From Kutzneria kofuensis (GTDB lineage: Bacteria; Actinomycetota; Actinomycetes; Mycobacteriales; Pseudonocardiaceae): a DNA stretch of 64,000 nt. The stretch is from assembly GCF_014203355.1 (NCBI RefSeq), contig NZ_JACHIR010000001.1, positions 4,714,038 to 4,778,037 on the forward strand, given 5' to 3'. Position 1 is the first letter of the stretch. Each line of letters starts with the position of its first letter. The notes below the pieces were generated by a model. It was not told the DNA's origin, searched no databases, and saw only the letters and a list, made by a program, of their open reading frames with translations. The translations under genes were made by a program, and so were the position numbers. This document shows positions 16,726-26,782 of this stretch, piece by piece.

Positions 16726-16761
16726 GCAGAGGCGGTCACCCGTTAGGGTGGCCGCCTCTGC
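16726..16761 (+). terminator. hairpin terminator after rplL
   Basis: The 16-base arms gcagaggcggtcaccc and ggtggccgcctctgc pair with one slipped position around gttag. There is no T tract. It separates the rplJL unit from the Mce operon. Confidence 0.65.
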
Positions 16762-16929
16762 TGCATCCGGACCATAACGGCTCGGCAACGGGTTCCCGTT
16801 CGGAGGAAACTCGCCAGTAACCTTCGCCGTCCGTGGTCGTTGCACCAGGGTGACGACGTCCCACGGCGTCGCAGCGCTGTGGGGTGCACAATTCGCACTC
16901 GGAGTAATTCGGGGCACGAGGAGGTGCGG

Positions 16930-18183
16930 ATGGGCGTCGAGGTGGTCGTCGAGGGGCTGTCGAAGTCCTTCGGCAAGCAGACCATCTGGCGGGACGTTTC
17001 GCTGACCCTGCCTCCCGGCGAGATCAGCGTCCTGCTCGGTCCGTCGGGCACCGGCAAGTCGGTCTTCCTCAAGTCGCTGGTCGGCCTGCTCAAGCCGGAA
17101 CACGGCCGGATCGTCATCACCGGCACCGACATCGTGCGCTGCTCCGAACACAAGCTCTACGACGTGCGCAAGCTGTTCGGCGTGCTGTTCCAGGACGGCG
17201 CCCTGTTCGGCTCGATGAACCTGTTCGACAACATCGCCTTCCCGCTGCGCGAGCACACCAAGAAGGGCGAAGCGGAAATCCGGCGCATCGTGCTGGAGAA
17301 GATGGAGATGGTCGGCCTCATCGGGGCCGAGAAGAAGCTGCCCGGCGAGATCTCCGGCGGTATGCGCAAGCGCGCCGGCCTGGCCCGCGCGCTGGTGCTG
17401 GACCCCGAGATCATCCTGTTCGACGAGCCCGACTCGGGTCTCGACCCGGTCCGCGTCGCGTACCTGAACCAGCTGATCGTCGACCTCAACGCGCAGATCG
17501 ACGCCACGTTCCTGATCGTCACGCACGACATCGGCACCGCCCGCACCGTGCCGGACAACATCGGCATGCTGTTCCGCCGCGAACTGGTCATGTTCGGCCC
17601 CCGCGAGGTGCTGCTGACCTCGACCGAGCCGGTCGTCGAGCAGTTCCTGATGGGCCGGCGCGAGGGCCCGATCGGCATGAGCGAGGAGAAGGACGCCGGC
17701 CAGGCCGCCGCCGAGCTGGCGGCGCTGCGGGCGGGCGGCTCGTCCGGCCCGCTCGGCGGCCCGAAGGGCGGCGGCGGCACCGGCATCGTGCCGCAGCTGG
17801 AGCCGACCCCGGGCCTGCCGATCCGCAAGGCCGTCGAGCGGCGCAAGGACCGCGTGATGCAGATCCTGCACACGCTGCCGCCGTCGGCCCAGGACGCGAT
17901 CATCAACAGCCTGACCCGCGAGGAGCAGCAGCACTACGGCGTGTTCGCCGGCGCGGGCGTCACCCAGACCCAGCCGCCGGTGCAGATCTCCACCGCGAAC
18001 CAGGCCCGGGCCGATCAACCTCTGGGCCAGACACCGCGGCCCACACCGTACCCGCGCACCGCGAACCTGCCGGAGAGCGAATGGCAGCCGCAGTCCGGCG
18101 CGCTGACCTCCGACGACGCGCCCGCCCCCGCCCCCGAACCGGGGCGCAAGCGGGGCTGGCTGCGCCGGGGCGGTGAGAAGTGA
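16930..18183 (+). CDS. mceG: Mce/Mla-type lipid transporter ATPase (MceG/Mkl-like)
   Basis: The protein has 417 residues. The ABC ATPase domain has Walker A GPSGTGKS (residues 37-44), signature ISGGMRKRAGLARAL, Walker B ILFDEPDSGLD and the switch His in THD. The SGGMRKR form is typical of MlaF/MceG rather than other ABC ATPases. A Pro/Gly-rich C-terminal extension of about 160 residues is characteristic of actinobacterial MceG. It energises lipid or sterol import through the YrbE permeases encoded next. ATG 16930 has GGAGG 6-10 bases upstream. Its last codons overlap the next gene by 4 bases (GTGA). Confidence 0.93.
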   Translation: MGVEVVVEGLSKSFGKQTIWRDVSLTLPPGEISVLLGPSGTGKSVFLKSLVGLLKPEHGRIVITGTDIVRCSEHKLYDVRKLFGVLFQDGALFGSMNLFDNIAFPLREHTKKGEAEIRRIVLEKMEMVGLIGAEKKLPGEISGGMRKRAGLARALVLDPEIILFDEPDSGLDPVRVAYLNQLIVDLNAQIDATFLIVTHDIGTARTVPDNIGMLFRRELVMFGPREVLLTSTEPVVEQFLMGRREGPIGMSEEKDAGQAAAELAALRAGGSSGPLGGPKGGGGTGIVPQLEPTPGLPIRKAVERRKDRVMQILHTLPPSAQDAIINSLTREEQQHYGVFAGAGVTQTQPPVQISTANQARADQPLGQTPRPTPYPRTANLPESEWQPQSGALTSDDAPAPAPEPGRKRGWLRRGGEK

Positions 18184-18968
18184 CCGCACCAACGGCCAAC
18201 TTCCCCGGCGCCGGGGCGCTGCGGGAGACCGGCAAGCTGTTCGCGCTCGGCCTGGACACCACCCGCATGGTGTTCCGCCGCCCGTTCCAGGTCCGCGAGT
18301 TCATCCAGCAGTGCTGGTTCATCGCCAGCGTCACGATCCTGCCGACGGCGCTGGTGTCGATCCCGTTCGGCGCGGTGATCGCGCTGCAGCTCGGCTCGCT
18401 GACCCGGCAGATCGGCGCGCAGTCGTTCACCGGCGCGGCGTCGGTGCTGGCGATCATCCAGCAGGCCAGCCCGATCGTGACGGCGCTGCTGATCGCCGGG
18501 GCCGGCGGCTCGGCGATCTGCGCGGACCTCGGTTCTCGCAAGATCCGCGACGAGATCGACGCCATGGAGGTGCTGGGCGTCTCGCCGATCCAGCGCCTGG
18601 TGGTGCCGCGGGTGCTCGCGTCCATGCTGATCTCGTTGCTGCTCAACGGAATGGTCAGCGTGGTCGGCGTGCTCGGCGGCTACTTCTTCAACGTGATCCT
18701 GCAGGGCGGCACGCCCGGCGCCTACCTGGCCAGCTTCTCCGCCCTGGCCCAGCTGCCCGACCTGTGGATCAGCGAGATCAAGGCGGTCATCTTCGGTTTC
18801 CTGGCCGGCATCGTGGCCGCCTACCGCGGACTGAACCCGGGCAGCGGACCGAAGGGCGTCGGCGACGCGGTGAACCAGTCCGTGGTCATCACGTTCCTGC
18901 TGCTGTTCTTCGTGAACTTCGTGCTCACCACGATCTATCTCCAGCTGGTTCCGGCGAAGGGGATGTGA
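18180..18968 (+). CDS. YrbE/MlaE-family permease A
   Basis: The 262-residue integral membrane protein has five to six hydrophobic segments and the MlaE signature, including the loop ADLGSRKIRDEIDAMEVLGV and a VPRVLASML helix. It is one half of the permease pair that works with the MceG ATPase and Mce substrate-binding proteins. GTG start overlaps the ATPase stop by 4 bases, implying translational coupling. Confidence 0.93.
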   Translation: MTAPTANFPGAGALRETGKLFALGLDTTRMVFRRPFQVREFIQQCWFIASVTILPTALVSIPFGAVIALQLGSLTRQIGAQSFTGAASVLAIIQQASPIVTALLIAGAGGSAICADLGSRKIRDEIDAMEVLGVSPIQRLVVPRVLASMLISLLLNGMVSVVGVLGGYFFNVILQGGTPGAYLASFSALAQLPDLWISEIKAVIFGFLAGIVAAYRGLNPGSGPKGVGDAVNQSVVITFLLLFFVNFVLTTIYLQLVPAKGM

Positions 18969-18970
18969 CC

Positions 18971-19798
18971 GTGGCTTCGATGCGACGTGCGGTGAACCGT
19001 CCACTCGAGACTTTGGACAACTTCGGCGACCAGTTGGCCTTCTACATCAAGGCCCTGGCCTGGACGCCGCGCACGGTCACCCGCTACTTCAAGGAACTGC
19101 TGCGGCTGCTGGCCGAGGTGAGCTTCGGCAGCGGCGCGCTGGCCGTCATCGGCGGCACCATCGGCGTCATGGTCGGCCTGTCGGTGTTCACCGGAACCGT
19201 TGTCGGCCTTCAGGGTTACGCCGCGCTGAACCAGATCGGCACCTCGGCGTTCGCCGGCTTCGTCTCCGCGTACTTCAACACCCGGGAGATCGCGCCGCTG
19301 GTGGCGGGCCTGGCGCTGTCGGCGACCGTCGGCTCCGGCTTCACCGCGCAGCTGGGCGCGATGCGCATCTCCGAGGAGATCGACGCGCTCGAGGTGATGG
19401 GCGTGCCGAGCCTGCCGTTCCTGGTCACCACGCGGATCATCGCCGGCTTCATCGCGGTCATCCCGCTGTACGTGATCGGCCTGCTGACCTCGTACGTGGC
19501 CGCGCGCACGATCACCGTTGAGGTGTACGGGCAGTCCGCCGGCACCTACGACCACTACTTCAACCTGTTCCTGCCACCGGTCGACGTGCTCTGGTCATTC
19601 GGCAAGGTGCTCGTCTTCAGCGTGGTGATCATTCTGGTGCACTGCTTCTACGGCTACCGGGCGACCGGCGGCCCGGCCGGCGTCGGCGTGGCGGTCGGCC
19701 GCGCGGTGCGGACCGCGATCGTCACCACCAGCCTGCTGGACTTCTTCCTGAGCCTGGCGATCTGGGGCACCACGACGACGGTGAGGATCGCCGGATGA
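18971..19798 (+). CDS. YrbE/MlaE-family permease B
   Basis: The 275-residue MlaE-family membrane protein contains GSGFTAQLGAMRISEEIDAL and VMGVPSLPFLVTTR, the counterpart of the signature loop in the A subunit, and about five membrane spans. AAGGGG at 18957-18962 favours GTG 18971; GTG 18965, which overlaps the upstream stop, is an alternative. It should heterodimerise with the A permease in the plasma membrane. The stop overlaps the mceA start by 4 bases (ATGA). Confidence 0.93.
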   Translation: MASMRRAVNRPLETLDNFGDQLAFYIKALAWTPRTVTRYFKELLRLLAEVSFGSGALAVIGGTIGVMVGLSVFTGTVVGLQGYAALNQIGTSAFAGFVSAYFNTREIAPLVAGLALSATVGSGFTAQLGAMRISEEIDALEVMGVPSLPFLVTTRIIAGFIAVIPLYVIGLLTSYVAARTITVEVYGQSAGTYDHYFNLFLPPVDVLWSFGKVLVFSVVIILVHCFYGYRATGGPAGVGVAVGRAVRTAIVTTSLLDFFLSLAIWGTTTTVRIAG

Positions 19799-21117
19799 GG
19801 GTCGCCAGGCGCAGGCTCATGGGCGTCGCGTTCATCGCGGTCATCGCGTTGATCGTGTGGTTCTGCATCGCCACGTATGCGGGCACTTTCACCAAATCCG
19901 TCACGGTGTTGCTGCGCACCGACCACGTCGGCAACCAGTTGCAGACCCAGTCGGACGTGAAGGTGCGCGGCCTGATCGTCGGCGAGGTCTCCTCGATCAC
20001 GTCCACAGGGGACGGTGCGCAGCTCGCCCTCGCGCTGCAGCCGGACAAGGTGAACCTGATCCCGTCCAATGTGACGGCGCAGCTGCTGCCCAAGACGCTG
20101 TTCGGCGAGCGGTACGTGGATCTGGTGCTGCCCAACGATCCCTCGTCGCGGTCGATCGCGGCCGGCGACGTCATCGGGCAGGACAGGTCCAGCTCGGCCA
20201 TCGAACTGGAGCGGGTGCTCGACGACCTGATGCCGGTTCTGCAGGCCGTGCAGCCGGAAAAGCTCGCGACCACGCTGACCGCCATCGACCAGGCGCTGTC
20301 CGGTCGCGGCGAGGAGCTGGGAAAGACGTTGGTGCAGCTGGATTCCTACCTGGGACAGCTGAACCCGTCGCTGCCCGACCTGGACGCCGACATCAAGAAG
20401 CTGGCGTCGCTGTCGAACACCTACACCAAGGCCGCGCCGGATCTGATCAACGCCCTGTCGGACCTCACCACGACGAGCAAGACGCTGGTCGACCAGAAGC
20501 AGAACCTGGCCAACCTGTACGCGTCGGTGACGACCGCCAGCGGTGACCTGACGAACTTCCTGTACGCCAACAAGAACAACCTGATCAACCTGGTGGCCAC
20601 GGCCAAGCCGACGCTGGACGTGCTGGCCAAGTACGCGCCCGAGTACCAGTGCCTGTTCAAGCAGATGGCCGGCTTCGCGCCGCGCATCGAGCAGGCCTTC
20701 GGCAAGGGCACCAGCAACCCGGGCCTGCACATCACCCTGGAGATCACCGCCAACCGCGGCAAGTACGTGCCCAACCAGGACGAGCCGCGCTACTCCGACA
20801 AGCGCGGCCCGCGCTGCTACGACCTGGTGCCCGCGCCGAACCCGTTCCCGCAGTACCCGCCGGACGGCCCGATCAAGGACGGCTCCAAGGCGCCGACGCC
20901 GGCCCGCAGCACCAACGACGGCATCCTGCCCGCCGGCACCGCCACGTCCACCATCACCCAGTCGGCGTCGCTCGGCCTGCCCAACTCGAACCAGGAGCTG
21001 GACATGCTCTCCCTGCTGCTCGGACCGTCGATGGGCCTGGCCCCCAACGACGTGCCCGGCGCCAGCGGCCTGCTGGTCGGCCCGCTCTACCGGGACTCGG
21101 AGGTGACGCTCAAGTGA
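19795..21117 (+). CDS. mceA: Mce family protein A
   Basis: The 440-residue protein has an N-terminal membrane anchor (residues about 9-29: GVAFIAVIALIVWFCIA) followed by an MCE/MlaD domain (about 38-115, with VKVRGLIVGEV and LLPKTLFGERYVDL). A long helical region and a Pro-rich tail (PNPFPQYPPDG) complete it. MceA to MceF are thought to form a hexameric tube that carries lipids across the periplasm-like space to the YrbE permease. The first Mce gene in the operon is by convention A. Confidence 0.92.
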   Translation: MRVARRRLMGVAFIAVIALIVWFCIATYAGTFTKSVTVLLRTDHVGNQLQTQSDVKVRGLIVGEVSSITSTGDGAQLALALQPDKVNLIPSNVTAQLLPKTLFGERYVDLVLPNDPSSRSIAAGDVIGQDRSSSAIELERVLDDLMPVLQAVQPEKLATTLTAIDQALSGRGEELGKTLVQLDSYLGQLNPSLPDLDADIKKLASLSNTYTKAAPDLINALSDLTTTSKTLVDQKQNLANLYASVTTASGDLTNFLYANKNNLINLVATAKPTLDVLAKYAPEYQCLFKQMAGFAPRIEQAFGKGTSNPGLHITLEITANRGKYVPNQDEPRYSDKRGPRCYDLVPAPNPFPQYPPDGPIKDGSKAPTPARSTNDGILPAGTATSTITQSASLGLPNSNQELDMLSLLLGPSMGLAPNDVPGASGLLVGPLYRDSEVTLK

Positions 21118-22139
21118 GGGGCATCGCCGGGCCGCTGACCAAGCTGATCATCTTCATGGTGATCACCGTGCTGGCCACCAGCCTGCTCGCGCTCACCATC
21201 GCCAACATCGACCTGCGCTCGGCCAGCGACTACTCGGCCCGGTTCAGCGACGTCACGTCGCTCAACGTGGGCGACGACGTGCGCATCGCGGGCGTCCGGG
21301 TCGGCTCGGTGGACGGCATCCAGGTGGTGGACCGCCGCCAGGCGCAGGTGTCGTTCTCCATCGACGGCGGGCACAAGCTGCCGGCGTCGGTGACCGCGAC
21401 GATCAAGTACCGCAACCTGGTCGGCCAGCGCTACATCGCGCTGGAGCCGGGCGCCGGCGACCCGAACGCGGTGCTGCCGGCGGGCGGCACGATCCCGCTG
21501 GACCACACCAAGCCGGCGCTGGACCTGACCGTGCTGTTCAACGGCTTCAAGCCGCTGTTCCAGGCGCTGTCACCGGACGACGTGAACAAGCTGTCGTACG
21601 AGATCATCCAGGTGTTGCAGGGCGAGGGCGGCACCATCGACAGCCTGCTGGCCCACACCGCGTCGCTGACCTCGACGATCGCCGACAAGGACCAGGTGAT
21701 CGGGCAGGTCATCGACAACCTGAACTCGGTGCTGGACACCGTCAACGCGCACGGCGACCAGCTGTCCACGCTGATCTCCCAGCTGCAGCAGCTGGTCACC
21801 GGCTTCGCCCAGGAGCGCAAGCCGATCGGCGACTCGATCGCCGCGCTCGGGGATCTCGCGGACAGCACCGCCGGCCTGCTACAACAGGGCCGCCAGCCAC
21901 TCAAGGACGACATCGCCCAACTCGGCTCGCTGTCGAAGAACCTGGGCGACAACGACCTGCTCAACCAGTTCCTGCAGACGCTGCCCGGCAAGGTGGAGAC
22001 GATCACCCGGACCGCCACCTACGGCTCCTGGTTCAACTTCTTCCTGTGCAGCGCCAGCGGGACGGTCGCGGTGCCGCCGATCATCTCCCCGGTGACGCTG
22101 CCCGTCGAGCCGGTGACCCAGGCGAGGTGCAAGGCGTGA
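21114..22139 (+). CDS. mceB: Mce family protein B
   Basis: The 341-residue protein has an anchor at about residues 8-30 (LTKLIIFMVITVLATSLLAL), an MCE domain with VGDDVRIAGVRVGSVDG and NLVGQRYIALEPG, then a coiled helical region (SLTSTIADKDQVIGQVIDNL). Two cysteines near the C-terminus (FFLCSASG; ARCKA) may pair. GTG start overlaps the mceA stop by 4 bases. Confidence 0.92.
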   Translation: MRGIAGPLTKLIIFMVITVLATSLLALTIANIDLRSASDYSARFSDVTSLNVGDDVRIAGVRVGSVDGIQVVDRRQAQVSFSIDGGHKLPASVTATIKYRNLVGQRYIALEPGAGDPNAVLPAGGTIPLDHTKPALDLTVLFNGFKPLFQALSPDDVNKLSYEIIQVLQGEGGTIDSLLAHTASLTSTIADKDQVIGQVIDNLNSVLDTVNAHGDQLSTLISQLQQLVTGFAQERKPIGDSIAALGDLADSTAGLLQQGRQPLKDDIAQLGSLSKNLGDNDLLNQFLQTLPGKVETITRTATYGSWFNFFLCSASGTVAVPPIISPVTLPVEPVTQARCKA

Positions 22140-23119
22140 AGCCCTTCCGTGAGCGCAATCCGATCGCCATCGGCGCGATCGGCCTGACCGTCATCGCGCT
22201 GCTGATGCTGGCCGCGTTCTTCGCCGACGACCTGCCGATCATCGGCGGCGGCACGACGTACTCCGCGGACTTCAGCGAGGCCGCCGGGCTGGTGCCGGGC
22301 AACGAGGTGCGGATCGCCGGCGTGAAGGTCGGCAAGGTCCGCTCGGTCGGCCTGGACGGCGACCACGTGAAGGTCGACTTCCGGGTGGACGACGCGTGGG
22401 TCGGCGACCAGACCACGGCCGCCATCAAGATCAAGACGTTGCTGGGCCAGAAGTACCTGTCGCTGGACCCGCAGGGCACGAAGGCGCTCGACCCCGGCAC
22501 CGCCATCCCGCGCAACCACACGCTGGCCCCCTACGACGTCAACGAGGCCTTCAACGGCCTGGCCACCACCGTCGACCAGGTGGACACCAACCAGCTGGCG
22601 CAGAGCTTCACCGTGCTGTCGCAGACCTTCGCCAACACGCCGCAGGACGTGCGGACCGCGCTGGACGGTCTGTCCGCGCTGTCCAAGACGATCTCCTCGC
22701 GCGACCAGCAGCTGGCGCAGCTGCTGAACAACACCAACCAGATCACCAAGACGATCTCGGACCGGGACAAGGAGTTCCAGACCCTGCTCTCCGACGGCAA
22801 CCTTTTGCTGCAGGAGCTCAGGAGCCGGGAGAACGCCATCAGCCAGCTGCTCACCGGCACCAAGAACCTGTCCGCGCAGCTGTCCGGCCTGGTCAACGAC
22901 AACCAGGCCCAGCTGCAGCCGGCGTTGCAGCAACTGGACAAGGTGACCACGGTGCTGGAGCGCAACCAGGCCAACCTGTCCAAGAGCATCGCCGACCTGG
23001 CGCCGTTCTACCGGGTGTTCGCCAACACCCTGGGCAGCGGCCGCTGGTTCGACACCTACATCTGCGGGCTGCTGCCGCCGGCCATCGGTCCCATCAACCC
23101 CGAGGGGTGCTCGCCATGA
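22136..23119 (+). CDS. mceC: Mce family protein C
   Basis: The 327-residue protein has a membrane anchor at about residues 11-32, an MCE domain (VPGNEVRIAGVKVGKVRSVG; TLLGQKYLSLDP) and a long helical stretch with repeated Gln/Asn/Leu. The tail contains a single cysteine in YICGLLPPAIGP, as is usual in MceC. GTG start overlaps the mceB stop by 4 bases. Confidence 0.92.
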   Translation: MKPFRERNPIAIGAIGLTVIALLMLAAFFADDLPIIGGGTTYSADFSEAAGLVPGNEVRIAGVKVGKVRSVGLDGDHVKVDFRVDDAWVGDQTTAAIKIKTLLGQKYLSLDPQGTKALDPGTAIPRNHTLAPYDVNEAFNGLATTVDQVDTNQLAQSFTVLSQTFANTPQDVRTALDGLSALSKTISSRDQQLAQLLNNTNQITKTISDRDKEFQTLLSDGNLLLQELRSRENAISQLLTGTKNLSAQLSGLVNDNQAQLQPALQQLDKVTTVLERNQANLSKSIADLAPFYRVFANTLGSGRWFDTYICGLLPPAIGPINPEGCSP

Positions 23120-24303
23120 TGGCCACCAGAACCCGACTCGGGCTGGCGCAGGCGGTCGCCATCGTGTGCGTGCTGGCCCTCGTCGTCGCGACCGCCGTGT
23201 GGTGGCTGCTGTCCGCCACCAACCAGAACAAGATCACCGCGTACTTCTCCGCCGCGGTCGGCCTCTACCCGGGCTCCGACGTGCGGGTGCTCGGCGTGCG
23301 GGTCGGCAGCATCGACGCCGTGACGCCGCAGGGCACCACCGTCAAGGTGGACATGTCCGTGGACAAGTCGGTGTCGGTGCCGGCCAACGCGCAGGCGGTC
23401 GTGGTGTCGCCGAGCGTGGTCAGCGACCGCTACGTGCAGCTGACGCCGGTCTACACCGGCGGCGCACGGATGGCCGACAACGCGACCATTCCCCGTGAGC
23501 GCACGGCGACCCCGGTCGAGCTGGACCAGCTGTACCAGAGCCTGGACAAGCTGACGACGACGCTGGGACCCAACGGCGCCAACAAGAACGGGGCGCTGTC
23601 GGACCTGCTCGACACGGCCGCGGCCAACCTGGCCGGCAACGGGCAGAACCTCAACGACACCATCAAGCAGCTGGGGCAGGCCACGCAGACGCTGGCCGGC
23701 TCCAAGGACGACCTGTTCGGCACCGTCGACAACCTGCAGAAGTTCGTCACCACGCTGGCTCAGAGCGACCAGCAGGTGCGGACCTTCAACGACCAGCTGG
23801 CGCAGGTGTCGGGCTACCTGGCCGGCGAGCGCACGGATCTCGGCGACGCGCTCAACCAGCTGTCCACGGCGCTGGGCCAGATCCAGGGCTTCATCAAGGA
23901 CAACCGGGACGAGATCAAGTCCAATGTGGACAAGCTCGCCGACGTGACCAAGGTGCTGGTCGACCAGCGAGCCGCGCTGGCCGAGACACTCGACGTCGCG
24001 CCGCTGGCCCTGGGCAACCTGCAGAACAGCTACAACGCCGCCTCGGGCACGCTGGACACCCGCGCCGACATCAACGAGCTGACCCAGCCGCCGATCGTCA
24101 TGGTGTGCAACCTGGTCAAGCAGCTCACCCCGAAGAACCTGCCCCAGGCGCTCGCCGACGCGTGCGGCCAGCTGGCCCAGGTCGTCGACAAGGTGCTGCC
24201 GCTGCCGTCGGCGGCGCAGGTGATCGAGTCGCTGCAGCAGGGCAAGCTGCCGCCGTTGCCGGTGCCGCTGCTCGGCAAGTCGCTCGTCGGGGGTGAGAAA
24301 TGA
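23116..24303 (+). CDS. mceD: Mce family protein D
   Basis: The 395-residue protein has an N-terminal anchor (about 10-30), an MCE domain with YPGSDVRVLGVRVGSIDAV, a helical mid-region and a C-terminal part with LVKQLTPKNLPQALADACG. The start is ATGATG; the first ATG overlaps the mceC stop. Length is within the range of MceD proteins. Confidence 0.92.
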   Translation: MMATRTRLGLAQAVAIVCVLALVVATAVWWLLSATNQNKITAYFSAAVGLYPGSDVRVLGVRVGSIDAVTPQGTTVKVDMSVDKSVSVPANAQAVVVSPSVVSDRYVQLTPVYTGGARMADNATIPRERTATPVELDQLYQSLDKLTTTLGPNGANKNGALSDLLDTAAANLAGNGQNLNDTIKQLGQATQTLAGSKDDLFGTVDNLQKFVTTLAQSDQQVRTFNDQLAQVSGYLAGERTDLGDALNQLSTALGQIQGFIKDNRDEIKSNVDKLADVTKVLVDQRAALAETLDVAPLALGNLQNSYNAASGTLDTRADINELTQPPIVMVCNLVKQLTPKNLPQALADACGQLAQVVDKVLPLPSAAQVIESLQQGKLPPLPVPLLGKSLVGGEK

Positions 24304-25478
24304 GGCGTCGTGTCCCCGCGTTCGCGGTGCTCGCCGTGACGGTCGCGACCGTGCTCGGCGGCTGCAGCGGCGGCGAGTTCGGCGGCGTGTACGACCTGCC
24401 GCTGCCCGGCGGCGCCGACCTCGGCGACCACCCGTACGAGGTGCACGTCGAGTTCAAGGACGTGCTCGACCTGGTGCCGCAGGCCGGCGTGAAGGTCAAC
24501 GACGTGGCCGTCGGCAAGGTGGCCAAGATCGGCCTCGCGCCGGACGGCTGGACCGCCGACGTGACCGTCGAGGTCAACGGCGACGTGAAGCTGCCGGCCA
24601 ACGCCTCCGCCCAGCTGCGCCAGTCCAGCCTGCTCGGCGAGAAGTACGTGGAACTGGTGGCGCCGAACAACCCGACCGGGCGGCTGGCTGGCGGCGCGAC
24701 CATCCCGCTGGACCGGACCAACCGCAATCCCGAGGTGGAGGAGGTGTTCGGGGCGCTGTCGCTGCTGCTCAACGGGGGCGGCATCGGCCAGATCCAGGAC
24801 ATCTGCCGCGAGCTGAACAGCGCGCTGTCCGGCAACGAGCCACAGATCCGCCAGCTGCTGACCAACCTCAACACGGTGGTGTCCAACCTGGACTCCCACC
24901 GCAACGACATCACGCAGGCGCTGGACGGCCTGAACCGCCTGTCCGGCACGCTGAACAACCAGCGCAACGAGCTGGCCGGGGCGATCGACAACCTCGGGCC
25001 GGGCCTCGCCGTGCTGACCCAGCAGCGCGACCAGCTGGTGACGATGCTGAACTCGCTGAGCACGCTGTCCGGCGTCGCCGTCGACACCGTGAACAAGAGC
25101 CAGGCGGACCTGATCGCCGACCTCAAGGACCTGCAGCCCACGCTGACCCAGCTGGCCGCGACCGGGCAGAACCTGCCCAAGTCGCTGCAGCTGCTGCTGA
25201 CCTTCCCGTTCCCGGACGCGACGGTCGCCGGCGTGAAGGGCGACTACACCAACCTGTACGCCGACCTGGACCTCAACCTCGGCGACGTGGTGTCCAACCT
25301 GGGCCGGTCCCGGCAGAGCCTGCTGCCCAGCATTCCCGGCCTGACCGGTGGGTCGGGCAGCGGCGTGCCGCTGCCGCTGCCCACGCTGCCGGGCGGGTCG
25401 TCGTCCGGCTCCGGCGGCAACAACACCGGCGGCCTGGGCGGGCTGCTCGGCGGTCTCCTGGGTGGGGGTGGGCACTGA
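24300..25478 (+). CDS. mceE: Mce family lipoprotein E
   Basis: The 392-residue protein has a lipoprotein signal peptide: basic start, hydrophobic stretch, lipobox VLGGC with the modified Cys at residue 22. The MCE domain follows (VPQAGVKVNDVAVGKVAKI; SLLGEKYVELV). The C-terminus is a Gly/Ser/Leu-rich repeat tail. Mycobacterial MceE members such as LprK are likewise lipoproteins. ATG overlaps the mceD stop by 4 bases. Confidence 0.93.
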   Translation: MRRRVPAFAVLAVTVATVLGGCSGGEFGGVYDLPLPGGADLGDHPYEVHVEFKDVLDLVPQAGVKVNDVAVGKVAKIGLAPDGWTADVTVEVNGDVKLPANASAQLRQSSLLGEKYVELVAPNNPTGRLAGGATIPLDRTNRNPEVEEVFGALSLLLNGGGIGQIQDICRELNSALSGNEPQIRQLLTNLNTVVSNLDSHRNDITQALDGLNRLSGTLNNQRNELAGAIDNLGPGLAVLTQQRDQLVTMLNSLSTLSGVAVDTVNKSQADLIADLKDLQPTLTQLAATGQNLPKSLQLLLTFPFPDATVAGVKGDYTNLYADLDLNLGDVVSNLGRSRQSLLPSIPGLTGGSGSGVPLPLPTLPGGSSSGSGGNNTGGLGGLLGGLLGGGGH

Positions 25479-26743
25479 TGCTGACCCGCAAGGTCCGGCT
25501 GCAGATCATCGCGTTCGTGGTGATCGCCCTGGTCGGCGTGAGCTATGCCGGCTTCCGCTACGCCGGCGTCGACCGCCTCTTCGGCCCCCGCGGCTACGCC
25601 GTCAACGTGGCGCTGGCCGACTCCGGCGGCATCTTCACCGGCGCCGAGGTGACCTACCGCGGCGTCACCGTCGGCCGGGTCGGCCCGCTCAGCCTGACCA
25701 AGGACGGCGTCAGCGTCGAGCTGGACATCGACTCCAGCGACACGCAGATCCCGGCCAACTCGCAGGCGGTCGTCGCGGACCGGTCGGCGGTCGGCGAGCA
25801 GTACGTCGACCTGCGGCCCAGCACCGACAGCGGCCCGTACCTGGCGGCCGGCGCGACCATTCCGCAGGCGCGCACCCAGACCCCGCCGCCGGTGCAGGGG
25901 CTGCTGACCAACCTGGACAACCTGGCCAGCTCGGTTCCGACGCAGTCGCTGCGCACCGTCGTCGACGAGCTGGACACGGCGTTCCAGGGCACGGGCCCGA
26001 ACCTGCAGACCCTGCTGGACACCACCAGCAGCTTCACCCAGGCCGCGGCGCAGAACCTGCCGCAGACCACGAGGCTGCTCTCGGACGGCAACACCGTGCT
26101 GCAGACGCAGCTCGACAAGTCGTCGGACATCCTGTCGTTCAGCCACAGCCTGGCCCAGCTCGCTGCCCAGCTGAAGAGCTCGGACGGCGACCTGCGCAAG
26201 CTCATCACCAACGCGCCGCAGGCGGCCGACCAGATCGACGGCCTGCTCCGCGACAGCGGCGTGTCGCTGGGCAACCTGACCGCCAACCTGCTGACCACCT
26301 CGCAGATCCTGCTGCCCCGCAAGGACGGCCTGGAGCAGATCCTGGTCACCTATCCCGCGGTGATCGGCGGCTCGTACACGGTCGTGCCCGGCGACGGCAC
26401 GGCCCACTTCGGGCTGGCGGTGAACCTGTTCGACCCGCCGCCGTGCACCAAGGGCTACGAGGGCACGGCCCGGCGCGCCGGCGACGTGACCACCCCGGTC
26501 GCGCCGAACACGCAGGCGTACTGTGCCGAGCCGACGGGCAGCCCGATCGACGTGCGCGGGGCGCAGAACGCGCCGTACGGCGGCAAGCCGGCGGTGCCGG
26601 CGGCCGGCACGGGCGGCGGGCAGGGACAGCAGTCGCAGTCGGCGGCCCCGGGCCTCGCCCCGCTCGTCGGACTGCTGCCCGGACTGGGCAGCGCGAACCT
26701 GGGACCGGCGGGTCTGGCCCGGCTGCTCGGCCTGCCGGGCTGA
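25478..26743 (+). CDS. mceF: Mce family protein F
   Basis: The 421-residue protein has an anchor at about residues 8-26 (LQIIAFVVIALVGVSYAGF), an MCE domain (TGAEVTYRGVTVGRVGPL; SAVGEQYVDLRP), a helical region and a Pro/Gly-rich C-terminal tail. Start ATG overlaps the mceE stop by one base (TGATG). It closes the A-F set; the next gene follows after 39 bases. Confidence 0.92.
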   Translation: MLTRKVRLQIIAFVVIALVGVSYAGFRYAGVDRLFGPRGYAVNVALADSGGIFTGAEVTYRGVTVGRVGPLSLTKDGVSVELDIDSSDTQIPANSQAVVADRSAVGEQYVDLRPSTDSGPYLAAGATIPQARTQTPPPVQGLLTNLDNLASSVPTQSLRTVVDELDTAFQGTGPNLQTLLDTTSSFTQAAAQNLPQTTRLLSDGNTVLQTQLDKSSDILSFSHSLAQLAAQLKSSDGDLRKLITNAPQAADQIDGLLRDSGVSLGNLTANLLTTSQILLPRKDGLEQILVTYPAVIGGSYTVVPGDGTAHFGLAVNLFDPPPCTKGYEGTARRAGDVTTPVAPNTQAYCAEPTGSPIDVRGAQNAPYGGKPAVPAAGTGGGQGQQSQSAAPGLAPLVGLLPGLGSANLGPAGLARLLGLPG

Positions 26744-26782
26744 CCGGGCCTACCCTGACCGAGAAGTCGAACCTGGAGAGGC